This document shows positions 26,038 to 34,820 of a stretch of 64,000 nt of DNA, piece by piece. Position numbers and translations under genes: made by a program. The notes beneath the pieces were generated by a model. It made no database searches and had not been told where the DNA came from. It saw only the letters and a program-made list of their open reading frames with translations. Source of the DNA: an uncultured Sphingomonadaceae bacterium (GTDB lineage: Bacteria > Pseudomonadota > Alphaproteobacteria > Sphingomonadales > Sphingomonadaceae); contig CANMWO010000001.1 in assembly GCA_947501695.1 (NCBI GenBank), forward strand, positions 806,001 to 870,000, written 5' to 3'. Position 1 is the first letter of the stretch, and the number at the start of each line of letters is the position of its first letter.

Positions 26038-27219
26038 TTAACTCTCTACTGTGAAGCTGAGGCCGGCATTGGCTTCGAGCCGCTTGGTCAGTTTCTTGCC
26101 CATCAATGCGCCCGGCGTCCAAATGCCGCCGCCATGTTTGTTGCCATCTTGCGCGATACATAAAGCCGATTCCGCAATCATCTTACATGTAGAGCCGTAG
26201 CCGGGGTCTTTATCGCCTTTCACACAAAGTGTAGCGGTTTCGCCATCGGCTGTTTCACCGAGAAACAGCACGTCATAAAAACCGGCTTCACGCTGTTCCT
26301 TCGTCGGGCCTTCACCTGGCTTTGGCGCATCATCGCCGCCGAGAGGATTGGCCTTGGCAAGCATTTCTGCCGCTTGTTTGCCCATTTCACCCGGGCTTGT
26401 GACGACCATTTCATCATATTTGAAATCTTCACCATAAGGAAATTCGAGCAGGAAATTGGTGCGATGTACGTTTTTGGTGTTGATTGGAGCCATAATGAAA
26501 GGCGCGACCCAGCTATCCAGCGTCTTATCTTTTTTAGGGATCATCATATTCGGCTGATCGGGTCCTTCAAAACCGGGTGTCAGTCCAAAGCTGCTTGCCA
26601 GTATTTTGACAAGGCCGGGGTTTTTGGCAATCGCCTTCATTGTTTCCTTCAGGCTTGCCGCTGTACCGCCAGAGAAGGTGCCTTCCATGGCGCGAACGCG
26701 TCCTTTGACACGCGTTGCGGGCTTGCCAAAGCGTTTCTGCATGTCTTTCTGCAATGCCAAAACACCAAGGTCGAAGGGGATGGAGTCAAAGCCGCAGGAA
26801 AAACAAATTTGCGCACCCGATTTTTCAGCAGCTTCCTGATGCTCTTCTATTTTCTCGCGCATCCAGCCAGGTTCGCCGCAAAGATCAACATAATGGGTGC
26901 CGTGTTTCACACAGGCTGTTACGAGCTCATTACCATAGAGTTGGTAGGGTCCAACGGTAGTCAAGATAACGGTCGCGCGGCTTGCCATCATATCGATAGA
27001 GGCGGGATCATCGGAATCTGCAACGACCAGGGGTGTGTCCTTTGGTGCACCAACGAGGTCACGGACTTGCTCGAGCTTTGCCATTGAACGTCCGGCCATA
27101 GCCCATTTGGGCGCATCTCCGCCAATGCCATATTGTTGGGACATATATTCGGCGACCAGACGGCCCGTATAACCGGTTGATCCGTAGATTATGACATCAA
27201 ATTCGCGTGCGTCGGACAT
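26038..27219 (-). CDS. Saccharopine dehydrogenase-family (trans-enoyl-reductase-like) NADP-binding protein
   Basis: A 393-residue protein with an N-terminal Rossmann fold (YGSTGYTGRLVAEYM) and a C-terminal part typical of the saccharopine-dehydrogenase-like NADP-binding family. This family includes trans-acting enoyl reductases of lipid synthesis as well as uncharacterised oxidoreductases; true saccharopine dehydrogenase is unlikely. It contains KRFGKPATRVKGRVRAMEGTFSGGTA near the middle (read only in part). It follows dcd by 46 bases on the same strand and may share its transcript. Substrate unknown. Confidence 0.85.
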   Translation of the reverse strand: MSDAREFDVIIYGSTGYTGRLVAEYMSQQYGIGGDAPKWAMAGRSMAKLEQVRDLVGAPKDTPLVVADSDDPASIDMMASRATVILTTVGPYQLYGNELVTACVKHGTHYVDLCGEPGWMREKIEEHQEAAEKSGAQICFSCGFDSIPFDLGVLALQKDMQKRFGKPATRVKGRVRAMEGTFSGGTAASLKETMKAIAKNPGLVKILASSFGLTPGFEGPDQPNMMIPKKDKTLDSWVAPFIMAPINTKNVHRTNFLLEFPYGEDFKYDEMVVTSPGEMGKQAAEMLAKANPLGGDDAPKPGEGPTKEQREAGFYDVLFLGETADGETATLCVKGDKDPGYGSTCKMIAESALCIAQDGNKHGGGIWTPGALMGKKLTKRLEANAGLSFTVES

Positions 27220-27265
27220 AAAGCCCCTCCTGATTTTTAGTTTTGTTTCGAAACGAGCTTATGAC

Positions 27266-27820
27266 TTAGAGCTTTGGCAGAGTCACGCCTCTTTGCCCCA
27301 TATATTTACCTGAACGCTCGGCATAGCTGGTCTCGCAAGGTTCATTGCCTTTGAGGAACAGAAACTGGCACGCGCCTTCATTGGCATAGATTTTTGCGGG
27401 CAGGGGGGTCGTGTTGGAAAATTCCAATGTGACATGTCCTTCCCAACCGGGTTCTAGCGGAGTTACATTTACGATAATCCCGCAACGCGCATAGGTAGAC
27501 TTGCCTAAACAAATGACGAGCACATCGCGCGGGATACGAAAATATTCGACCGTACGTGCCAACGCAAAGCTGTTGGGGGGGATAATGCAGCAATCTGTCT
27601 TACGATCTACAAGACTACCGGCATCGAAATTTTTGGGATCAACAACAGCGCTGTTCACATTGGTAAAAATCTTGAACTCGTCGGCAACTCGTGCGTCATA
27701 GCCATAGGAAGACAAGCCATAGCTGATGCAGCCATCGCGCTTCTGACCCTCAACAAAAGGCTCTATCATATTACTATGCTTGGCTTCCTGTCGGATCCAT
27801 CTATCGGAAAGTATGCTCAT
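27266..27820 (-). CDS. dcd: dCTP deaminase
   Basis: Converts dCTP to dUTP, supplying dUMP for thymidylate synthesis. 184 residues, as usual. The signature KSTYARCGI and the catalytic-Glu motif [16 protein letters not shown] are intact, and the C-terminal [10 protein letters not shown] loop that closes over the substrate is present. It is a homotrimer in the family. Sits between the GH25-like gene (42 bases upstream) and the reductase. Confidence 0.95.
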   Translation of the reverse strand: MSILSDRWIRQEAKHSNMIEPFVEGQKRDGCISYGLSSYGYDARVADEFKIFTNVNSAVVDPKNFDAGSLVDRKTDCCIIPPNSFALARTVEYFRIPRDVLVICLGKSTYARCGIIVNVTPLEPGWEGHVTLEFSNTTPLPAKIYANEGACQFLFLKGNEPCETSYAERSGKYMGQRGVTLPKL

Positions 27821-27862
27821 ATCTCTCTTTCTTTAGCGGTTTAGCATCTCATGCCAGCAAGC

Positions 27863-28555
27863 TTAAGGCCGTACAACATTCCAGTTCACCGGACCGTCTA
27901 TGCCGCTGATCCGCCGCATGTCTGATGCTCGCCACATAACCCATGGTTTTGTCGCATAGTCGGGTGGGAAGAAATTGCCTTCCAACCAGAATGTTCTGCT
28001 GATGCCGCTGCTGATATTATATTCTTCCTCAAACTTCTCGGAGACAATGATGATCGCCGGTTTACCGCTATGCCCTTCAATTTGATTGAGAAAAGTATTG
28101 AGCTCACTCAGTACCAAAGCGCGTCCGGGACGGTCTTTGCAGCCATTATCATAAGCCAGCCGGACTGCCGGGGGCAGGATATTTTCTTCCCGAGGAACCG
28201 TGGTTACAAACATGGTCGCTTGATCGCTCGCCAAGCGGCACAAGCTATATTCATGCACGGCACCATAGCGGATACCGGCATCGCGTGCGCCTTTGATATT
28301 GGTGGCGAAATTGGAATCGCGCTCCTCGGCGCCGTTGGTAGCGCGAACATAAGCGAAATCAACGCCTGTTGCGCCCGCTACATGCCAAGTGATTTTACCA
28401 TGGCTGGCGTCTACCGAAATGCCTTGAACCGGATATTGATCCCGCGGAGGAGCCCAACCAATTGCTAGATTGCGCAGCACAAAGGCGATAACCAACAAAG
28501 CGATGATGATAAGCCCGAACCGCAGTAAGGATTTTTTTCTACTCTGGTCCGCCAC
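27863..28555 (-). CDS. Membrane-anchored GH25 (lysozyme-like) protein lacking the catalytic acids
   Basis: A 230-residue protein with an N-terminal membrane helix (about 14-31) and a glycoside hydrolase 25 domain (VQGISVDASHGKITW with Asp49; FAYVRAT; NFATNIKGARDAG). In GH25 muramidases the strand after LPP normally reads with an Asp-x-Glu catalytic pair; here it is LPPAVRLAYDNGC, with Arg132 and Ala134 in those positions. The rest of the fold, including WVMWRASD, looks intact. It is probably a cell-wall-binding pseudo-enzyme or uses a different mechanism. GTG start with AGGGA upstream. Lies between UPF0262 and dcd on the same strand. Confidence 0.78.
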   Translation of the reverse strand: MADQSRKKSLLRFGLIIIALLVIAFVLRNLAIGWAPPRDQYPVQGISVDASHGKITWHVAGATGVDFAYVRATNGAEERDSNFATNIKGARDAGIRYGAVHEYSLCRLASDQATMFVTTVPREENILPPAVRLAYDNGCKDRPGRALVLSELNTFLNQIEGHSGKPAIIIVSEKFEEEYNISSGISRTFWLEGNFFPPDYATKPWVMWRASDMRRISGIDGPVNWNVVRP

Positions 28556-28604
28556 TCTATTTCCCTAGCGCATTACTCGGCAGCACTGATTAGCCGAGAA
28601 TCGA

Positions 28605-29087
28605 TCAATTCTTGATATGCAATACACAGATCAAAGTGAAGAGGCGACGGGCGGTTTTAAAATCGACTTCGATTTTTCCTTCAAGTCGTTCGGTAAGTAA
28701 TTCCGCACCATGGTCATGGACCCCGCGCCGGGCCATATCAATCGTCTCGATTTCCTGTGCCGTTGCTTTGCGAATGGCCTGATAATAGCTATCACAAATT
28801 GCGAAATAGTCCCGGATTGGGCGGCGAAACCGGCCCAATGCAAGGATCAGGGTTTCGAGTGGTTCGCTATTTTCGCGGGCAATGGAAATAACCAACCGGC
28901 CTTCCTGTACGCTAAGGTGCAAATTATAGGGGCCGACATAACCATCTTCATGCTCTCGCAGGGGCTTAAAGTGGTTTTCTTCGATCAGATCGAAGATCGC
29001 AATACGCCGTTCCTGCTCAATATCGGCATTGCGCCACAAGATGGTCGCTTCGTCGAGTTCAACATTTATGATGCGTGGATCGGACAT
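28605..29087 (-). CDS. UPF0262 family protein
   Basis: 160 residues of the alphaproteobacterial UPF0262 family, of unknown function. Recognised by the run from IINVELDEATILWRNAD through FDLIEENHFKP and LALGRFRRPIRDY to RRGVHDHGAELL. No catalytic motif is apparent. It heads the minus-strand run with the GH25-like gene and dcd and is divergent from dnaB, so its promoter shares the spacer with dnaB. Confidence 0.85.
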   Translation of the reverse strand: MSDPRIINVELDEATILWRNADIEQERRIAIFDLIEENHFKPLREHEDGYVGPYNLHLSVQEGRLVISIARENSEPLETLILALGRFRRPIRDYFAICDSYYQAIRKATAQEIETIDMARRGVHDHGAELLTERLEGKIEVDFKTARRLFTLICVLHIKN

Positions 29088-29241
29088 TCAGGCTCTGTTG
29101 CCGCAGCACCGGGGTTAGGACAAGTTTTTTTGCAGTGCGTCACAAAAACAAAAGCATTTATCCACAAGACTGTCCCCGCCTGATTTGAATATTTGCCGGA
29201 ACAGACTTGCCCTGAATCGTCTGAGCGTGAATGATAAGGGC

Positions 29242-30741
29242 ATGGCCGAATTAGTTCGTTTTGATGCAGTAGAAGAAGAAACCCAGCGCCTGCCGCGCAA
29301 TGTCGAGGCAGAGGCGACGTTTTTGGGCGCGTTGTTGATTGACAACCGCGTTGCCGAGGATGTGCAGATCAAGCTGCGCCCCGAGCATTTTTACGAACCG
29401 CTCCATGGCCGCATTTATGAGCAGGCGCTGAAATTGCTTGATCGCAATATGGTCGTCACGCCAGTTACGCTAAAGCCTTATTTTGAAGCTGATGAAGCAA
29501 TGAAGGTGCTCGGCGGACCTTCCTATTTGGCCAAATTGACTGGCGATGGCGCAGGTCTGATTGGCGCGAGAGATTTTGCCGACCAGATTTATGATCTGGC
29601 CTTGTTGCGTGAACTGGTGAGCGTGGGCCGGACATTGGTCGATAGCGCGCTGGATACCAGCGAAACAGTTGATCCCAAGACTCAGATTGAGGATGCGGAG
29701 TCGGCGCTCTACCGGGTGTCCGAGGGTGAAGCGCAAGAGGGCGGAGTCAAATCCTTCCTGGCAGCGTCTACCGAGGCTCTTACCAATGTCGAACGCGCCT
29801 TTAACAGCGGCGGTAAAGTATCCGGCATCACCACTGGCCTGACCGATCTCAACGCCAAAATGGGTGGCCTGCACAAAAGTGATTTGCTGATATTGGCGGG
29901 GCGTCCCGGCATGGGTAAGACGTCGCTTGCGACCAATATCGCATTCAACGCTGCAAACCGGTACCGCCGCGATATACAGGACGGGATCGAACCGATAGAT
30001 TCACTGGGCGCCAAGACCGTGTTTTTCAGTCTCGAGATGTCCGCTGATCAGCTCGCGACGAGGATATTGTCCGAGCAGGCAGAGATTAGTTCAGAGAAAC
30101 TGCGGATGGGCGCGATTAGCCGTGACGAGATGCACCGACTGGCATTGGCATCGCGAGAACTGCAAGATTTGCCGCTTTTCATTGACGACACGCCTGCGCT
30201 GACCATTGCGGCTCTGCGAACCCGCGCACGGCGATTGCAACGGCGCAGCGATATCAGCTTGATCGTTGTCGACTATCTTCAGCTTCTGCAAGGCTCTGGC
30301 CGTGCCAATGACAACCGCGTGAACGAAATTTCAGAGATTAGTCGGGGCCTCAAAACCCTTGCGAAAGAGCTGAATTGTCCTGTGATCGCGCTGTCGCAGC
30401 TCAGTCGGCAAGTCGAAAGCCGCGAAGATAAACGCCCGCAGCTATCGGATCTGCGTGAATCCGGTTCGATCGAGCAAGACGCCGATATCGTGATGTTCAT
30501 TTTTCGCGATGAATATTATCACCTTGCCGTGAAGCCCGATGATCCAGATGCTAATTCAACTGAGGAGCAAAAAGCGAAATATGCGGCATGGGAAACCGAC
30601 CATCAAAGTAAGGTCGGTAAAGCTACCGTTATCGTCGCGAAAAACCGTCAGGGTAGCACCGGCAATATCCAGTTGAGCTTCTTGAGCGAGTTTACCAAAT
30701 TTGGCGATTTGGCTTATGGAGATGGGCCGGAGGAATATTGA
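29242..30741 (+). CDS. dnaB: Replicative DNA helicase DnaB
   Basis: Hexameric 5'-3' helicase that leads the replication fork. The N-terminal DnaB domain (RNVEAEATFLGALLI) is followed by the RecA-like ATPase: Walker A GRPGMGKTS at about 220-228, Walker B with LIVVDYLQLL, and DLRESGSIEQDADIV, then the arginine-finger end region. About 499 residues from the ATG at 29242, the usual length; the frame is open to 29185 and the ribosome site is weak, so the start is tentative. It is divergent from UPF0262 and is followed after 30 bases by an exported protein. Confidence 0.95.
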   Translation: MAELVRFDAVEEETQRLPRNVEAEATFLGALLIDNRVAEDVQIKLRPEHFYEPLHGRIYEQALKLLDRNMVVTPVTLKPYFEADEAMKVLGGPSYLAKLTGDGAGLIGARDFADQIYDLALLRELVSVGRTLVDSALDTSETVDPKTQIEDAESALYRVSEGEAQEGGVKSFLAASTEALTNVERAFNSGGKVSGITTGLTDLNAKMGGLHKSDLLILAGRPGMGKTSLATNIAFNAANRYRRDIQDGIEPIDSLGAKTVFFSLEMSADQLATRILSEQAEISSEKLRMGAISRDEMHRLALASRELQDLPLFIDDTPALTIAALRTRARRLQRRSDISLIVVDYLQLLQGSGRANDNRVNEISEISRGLKTLAKELNCPVIALSQLSRQVESREDKRPQLSDLRESGSIEQDADIVMFIFRDEYYHLAVKPDDPDANSTEEQKAKYAAWETDHQSKVGKATVIVAKNRQGSTGNIQLSFLSEFTKFGDLAYGDGPEEY

Positions 30742-30771
30742 GCTGGAACATTTTCGGGCTATTACAGCGCT

Positions 30772-31446
30772 ATGAAAGCTTTGCTCACTATCATGATATC
30801 ATTCCTGGCTATTGCTGGAGCGGTGGAGACTGCAAACGCCAGGCCAATAGTGATCTTCGATGTGCCCATATCGATAGTGATACCCGATGGATATGTCGAT
30901 GCCAGCGTCGAGAAGGGCCTACCTGAGAACAACGCGCTGTTTTTAACCGAGGCCATTGAGCCTTGGGAAGCGGCGGCTGAATTTGACGAAGCTATCTTCT
31001 TTTACGGCCTTGGTCTGAAGCCCTCGACCGAAACGATCAAACAACAGAAATTTGATGAAATTTTTCGTTTCTTCCGCAAACGAATTGATGCGCAGATAGC
31101 GGCGAAGTCTTTTGATATGCCAGAGGCATCGATTGATACAGATCTGATAGATTCCATTTATCGCGTTTCTTATGGCAATAACGCTCGTGCAATAGAAATC
31201 ACCGATGACCGACAGGATAGCAAGGCGCTTTTGATTGATACAGGTTTCGAAATGCCCGGTGTTGCTATGTATCCGATTATCGAAGAAATCTCATTTATCC
31301 GGGTTAAGGATCGGATCGTTATCTTCCACGCTACGCGCGTCGATACCAGTCAATTAGATCAAAGCCCTGCGCTCGACAAAGATATCCGTGCCCGCTTGAA
31401 GATGGCGGGCGCCGAGGTTCGCAACGGGTTGGTGGGCGTCGATTAA
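30772..31446 (+). CDS. Exported protein of unknown function
   Basis: A 224-residue protein with a clear signal peptide (MKALLTIMISFLAIAGAVE, ending ANA). The mature part has no family I recognise; it is rich in alternating hydrophobic/acidic stretches and lacks cysteines, suggesting a periplasmic soluble fold. The ATG lies 30 bases after the dnaB stop with no clear ribosome site. It converges with the sulfur operon downstream. Function unknown. Confidence 0.7.
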   Translation: MKALLTIMISFLAIAGAVETANARPIVIFDVPISIVIPDGYVDASVEKGLPENNALFLTEAIEPWEAAAEFDEAIFFYGLGLKPSTETIKQQKFDEIFRFFRKRIDAQIAAKSFDMPEASIDTDLIDSIYRVSYGNNARAIEITDDRQDSKALLIDTGFEMPGVAMYPIIEEISFIRVKDRIVIFHATRVDTSQLDQSPALDKDIRARLKMAGAEVRNGLVGVD

Positions 31447-31479
31447 CTAGGGCAGCGTTCATCCAAATCGACTGATCAC

Positions 31480-31656
31480 TCAATCTGCGGGGCGCGGTAT
31501 CCGTTTGCCTTTGGTGCGGCTGGTCAGATGGAATTTTTGACAGCGGTCGCAGTGATAAGGGCGGAGGGGAAAGTCGGCACGCAGTGCGGCGACAAGCGCA
31601 TCCTCTTCGGTTAGATAGCGCTTTTTCTTGGCACAGATACTTAGTCTGGTGCGCAC
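31480..31656 (-). CDS. 58-residue zinc-finger-like protein ending the sulfur operon
   Basis: A small gene starting at a GTG at 31656 that follows an in-frame TAA, with GGAGAG six bases before it, and ending TGA at 31480. The protein has ICAKKKRYL near the start and a PYHCDRCQKFHLTSR segment, i.e. Cys8 plus Cys36-x2-Cys39-x3-His43, a putative zinc site. It lies 34 bases after cysH on the same strand, so it probably belongs to the sulfate-assimilation operon. Similar small zinc-finger proteins are usually annotated as hypothetical; the role here is unknown. Ribosome site, spacing and composition support a real gene. Confidence 0.7.
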   Translation of the reverse strand: MRTRLSICAKKKRYLTEEDALVAALRADFPLRPYHCDRCQKFHLTSRTKGKRIPRPAD

Positions 31657-31690
31657 TTATCGCTCTCCGACGGCGATGCTTCCGAACATC

Positions 31691-32479
31691 CTAGAAAATC
31701 GGATCGTTTGCGCCATCTTTGTCACTATCCGTAACTGGTAATGGCGTAACATCTTCATGGATGCCGCATTCGGTTTTATCCCAGCCGCGCCACCGGCCCG
31801 CACGAGGGTCTTCGCCGGGTTTGACTTTGGAGGTGCACGGCGCGCAACCGACCGATAGATAGCCTTGCTCTTCCAGCGGATGGCGGGGCAGGTCATGCTC
31901 TTCAAAATAAGCTTCAAGATCATCTTTGACCCAGTCACCGAGCGGATTGATCTTGAGACGGCCATCCTCGACTTCAAAGCGTGGCAGGTTCTGTCGGGTT
32001 ACTGACTGGAACGCCTTGCGGCCCGAAATCCAGCTATTGAGATTGGATTTGGCGCGTGCCAAAGGTTCGACCTTGCGGATTTCGCAACATCCATCAGGAT
32101 CAAAGGACCAGCGCAAGCCATTGTCGTCCTTTGCGGCAACAACAGCAAGGTTAGGCTGAACAACGTTAGCGTTTTTGATACCCAGAGCACGGATCAATTT
32201 GTCGCGATATTCCAGAGTTTCCGGAAACATTTTCAGCGTATCGACAAATGTCACAGGAATCGTAGAATCTGCCTCGGCAACAAGATGGAGCAGCACTGCG
32301 CTTTCGGTGCCAAAGGAAGAAACAACGGCTATTTCGCCGAGATTCCCCTCTTTGAATAACGCCTTGAGCATGGCCGACGCATGGACGCCTTCAAAACGCG
32401 CATTTAGTGCATCGGCATCCGCCTGTGTGAAGTCGGGACGGGCATCGATAATATCGATTTTACGAGCGGGTTCACCCAT
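31691..32479 (-). CDS. cysH: Adenylyl-sulfate (APS) reductase, iron-sulfur type
   Basis: Reduces adenylylsulfate (or PAPS) to sulfite. The start at 32479 overlaps the DUF934 stop by 8 bases; the longer open frame upstream is only a shadow of that gene. 262 residues: the P-loop VSSFGTES at 52-59, the iron-sulfur ligands Cys131-Cys132 and Cys212-x2-Cys215, and the C-terminal catalytic Cys238 in ECGIH. The two Cys pairs mark the 4Fe-4S-type assimilatory enzyme of plants and many bacteria rather than the E. coli PAPS type. Coupled with cysI and DUF934. Confidence 0.94.
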   Translation of the reverse strand: MGEPARKIDIIDARPDFTQADADALNARFEGVHASAMLKALFKEGNLGEIAVVSSFGTESAVLLHLVAEADSTIPVTFVDTLKMFPETLEYRDKLIRALGIKNANVVQPNLAVVAAKDDNGLRWSFDPDGCCEIRKVEPLARAKSNLNSWISGRKAFQSVTRQNLPRFEVEDGRLKINPLGDWVKDDLEAYFEEHDLPRHPLEEQGYLSVGCAPCTSKVKPGEDPRAGRWRGWDKTECGIHEDVTPLPVTDSDKDGANDPIF

Positions 32480-32897
32480 GACGAAGCTTCCAAATAGGTG
32501 CGCGGCTGTCGGTTGTGCCTTGATAGACCGCATCATAAAGTTCCAGCGCTTTGTCCATGACTTTAGGATCAATGGGAGCATCTGGTGCGAAGGCATCGAA
32601 GCCGCAGCGGCGCATATAGGCGATCTGATCGACCAGCACGTCGCCGCTGGCACGCAATTCGCCTGTGTAACCGGCCTCGCGCAATATCTGGGCTGCGGAA
32701 TAGCCACGACCGTCGCCAAAGACCGGGAAGTCGACCTCAATAAGTGCTAAGCGATCCAGTAGCGGGAGGAGCAGTCGGGCATTTTCACCCGCTTCGATCC
32801 GCACAGCTGTAGCGTTGGATTGATCCAGAAATGCATCCAGCGAAACTGCTGGCTCTTCATGGATTTTATCATCGCGAAAACGAATTGCCTCAACCAT
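32472..32897 (-). CDS. DUF934 protein (sulfur-assimilation associated)
   Basis: 141 residues from the ATG at 32897 (AGGAGG upstream). This start overlaps the cysI stop by 8 bases; the frame to 32957 is a shadow of cysI. DUF934 occurs almost only next to cysI/cysH in Proteobacteria, and no biochemical function is settled; a role in assembling or feeding sulfite reductase is a reasonable guess. Motifs: LALIEVDFPVFGDGRGYSAA and LRASGDVLVDQIAYMRRCGFDAF (each cited in part). Confidence 0.88.
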   Translation of the reverse strand: MVEAIRFRDDKIHEEPAVSLDAFLDQSNATAVRIEAGENARLLLPLLDRLALIEVDFPVFGDGRGYSAAQILREAGYTGELRASGDVLVDQIAYMRRCGFDAFAPDAPIDPKVMDKALELYDAVYQGTTDSRAPIWKLRHG

Positions 32898-34521
32898 AAA
32901 TAGCCTCCTTGAAACGTGCCATGCCGACCCGGCGATAAGTGTCGATAAACCGCTCATCCTCCTGCCGTTCTTTCAGATATAGGTCGGTCACGGTTTCAAT
33001 CGCGTCGATCACGCCATCTTCACTAAAACCGGGGCCCGTAATTTTGGCGAGGCTGGTGTCTTCGGCAGCAGAACCACCTAGCAGCAATTGGTAATTTTCA
33101 GTTCCTTTGCGATCGACGCCCAAGATGCCGATGTGACCTGCATGATGGTGTCCACAGGCATTGATGCAGCCCGAGATCTTGAGCTTCAACTCACCCAATT
33201 CGCGTTGACGACCAAGATCTGCAAAACGTTCGCTGATCTTTTGGGCCAGCGGGATCGAGCGTGCATTGGCGAGGCTGCAATAATCGAGACCGGGGCAGGC
33301 GATGCTATCCGTGATTAGGTCGAGATTAGCTGGTGCTAGGCCGGCTTCATCCAGCTTTTGCCAAAGAGCATAAAGATCGCTCTTCTTAACATGGGGCAGA
33401 ACGATATTTTGGCTGTGCGTCACGCGCAGCTCGTCAAAACTATATTGCTCGGCCAGATCAGCCATCAGATCAATCTGTGCCGATGATGCATCGCCAGGAA
33501 TGCCGCCTTGCGGCTTCAGGCTGATGATCGCAATCGAATAGCCGGCTTGCTTGTGTGCCACGGTATTCTGATCAACCCAGAGGTTGAAATCTGGATCAGA
33601 CAGATCAAGATCATCGCTTGCACCAGCTTCAAAAGCGGGATCGGCAAAATATTCCGAAATTCGCGCCAACTCTTCAACTGGAGGATTGAGCCCAAGGGTC
33701 TTCATATGGGCGAATTCTTCTTCGACCTGACGGGTATATTCTTCCTTACCCAATTCATGGACAAGGATCTTGATCCGTGCCTTATATTTGTTATCGCGCC
33801 GTCCGTAGCGGTTATAAACCCGCAGGCACGCTTCGGCATAGCTGATCAGTTCATCCGCAGGCACAAAGTCCCGGATTTCCGGTCCGATCATCGGGGTCCG
33901 GCCCATGCCGCCGCCAACAAAGAATTTTGCGCCTAGTTCGCCGTCTTTGTGGACAAGCTGAATACCAATATCATGTAGGCGCATCGCTGCACGATCTTCG
34001 TCGCTAGCAATGACGGCAATCTTGAATTTGCGCGGCAGGTAAGAGAATTCCGGATGAAAGCTTGACCATTGGCGCAGGATTTCGGCCCAAGGGCGAGGAT
34101 CAGCAATCTCATCAGCCGCTGCACCGGCATATTGATCAGAGGAGATGTTGCGGATGCAATTACCACTGGTCTGGATCGCGTGCATCTCGACCGAAGCAAG
34201 GTCGGCAAGAATATCTGGCGCGTCTTCCAGCTTGATCCAGTTATACTGTATATTCTGGCGCGTTGTGAAATGCCCGTAATCCCGGTCATATTTGCGCGCG
34301 ATGTGGCCCAGCATACGCATTTGCTTGCCGTTGAGCGTGCCATAGGGAATGGCAACGCGTAGCATATAGGCGTGCAACTGCAGATAGAGCCCGTTCATCA
34401 GACGCAGCGGTTTAAACTGGTCTTCTGTCAATTCACCAGCAAGGCGGCGTTCTACCTGATCGCGAAATTCCGCAACCCGTGTGTCGACCATCTGTTGGTC
34501 GTATTTGTCATATTGATACAT
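32890..34521 (-). CDS. cysI: Sulfite/nitrite reductase haemoprotein (CysI-type)
   Basis: Reduces sulfite to sulfide with siroheme and a 4Fe-4S cluster, 543 residues. The cluster ligands Cys409, Cys415 (CPGLDYCS) and Cys452, Cys456 (GCINACGHHH) are present with the required spacing, plus TSGNCIRNISSD and the FTTRQNIQ signature. The ATG lies 2 bases after the DUF2849 stop. In a compact operon with cobA-like methyltransferase (siroheme), DUF934 and cysH, so it is assimilatory sulfite reductase rather than nitrite reductase. No separate CysJ/CysG flavoprotein is in the window. Confidence 0.94.
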   Translation of the reverse strand: MYQYDKYDQQMVDTRVAEFRDQVERRLAGELTEDQFKPLRLMNGLYLQLHAYMLRVAIPYGTLNGKQMRMLGHIARKYDRDYGHFTTRQNIQYNWIKLEDAPDILADLASVEMHAIQTSGNCIRNISSDQYAGAAADEIADPRPWAEILRQWSSFHPEFSYLPRKFKIAVIASDEDRAAMRLHDIGIQLVHKDGELGAKFFVGGGMGRTPMIGPEIRDFVPADELISYAEACLRVYNRYGRRDNKYKARIKILVHELGKEEYTRQVEEEFAHMKTLGLNPPVEELARISEYFADPAFEAGASDDLDLSDPDFNLWVDQNTVAHKQAGYSIAIISLKPQGGIPGDASSAQIDLMADLAEQYSFDELRVTHSQNIVLPHVKKSDLYALWQKLDEAGLAPANLDLITDSIACPGLDYCSLANARSIPLAQKISERFADLGRQRELGELKLKISGCINACGHHHAGHIGILGVDRKGTENYQLLLGGSAAEDTSLAKITGPGFSEDGVIDAIETVTDLYLKERQEDERFIDTYRRVGMARFKEAIYG

Positions 34522-34523
34522 GC

Positions 34524-34820
34524 TTATATCACCCAGTTTCCAGCCTCGGGATCGGCTGGTTTTAGTGTTAAATCCGGTCTTACAGTTGGTCCAAGCGCTC
34601 GCACGCGATCTTTGATATGGGCAGGGCGAGGGCCGTCATCGGTCATCTCGGCTGCAATGGCATAGGGAACATTTACCCGGCGCGAGGCTTCTTCTTCCTG
34701 CAATATCGCTTCGAAATTCTCGCCGACATCAACAGCATCTTCGACATGGCGCGACCAGTCGCTTCCAGTCCACCAAGTCACATCACCTGTTTTCAAATCA
34801 TTTCCGGTTAGTATATTCAA
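34524..34820 (-). CDS. DUF2849 protein (sulfur-operon associated)
   Basis: 98 residues of the DUF2849 family, found next to sulfite reductase genes in Alphaproteobacteria; function unknown. Starts with TTG overlapping the cobA stop by four bases (TTGA), and ends 2 bases before cysI. Motifs: TGNDLKTGDVTWWTG, PYAIAAEMTDDGPRPAHIKDR. Coupling to both neighbours suggests a small accessory subunit of siroheme or sulfite-reductase handling. Confidence 0.88.
   Translation of the reverse strand: MNILTGNDLKTGDVTWWTGSDWSRHVEDAVDVGENFEAILQEEEASRRVNVPYAIAAEMTDDGPRPAHIKDRVRALGPTVRPDLTLKPADPEAGNWVI

Noticed and set aside
32480-32740. Extended cysH start
   Set aside because: The upstream stretch is the frame shadow of DUF934; the ATG at 32479 matches family length and the overlap.
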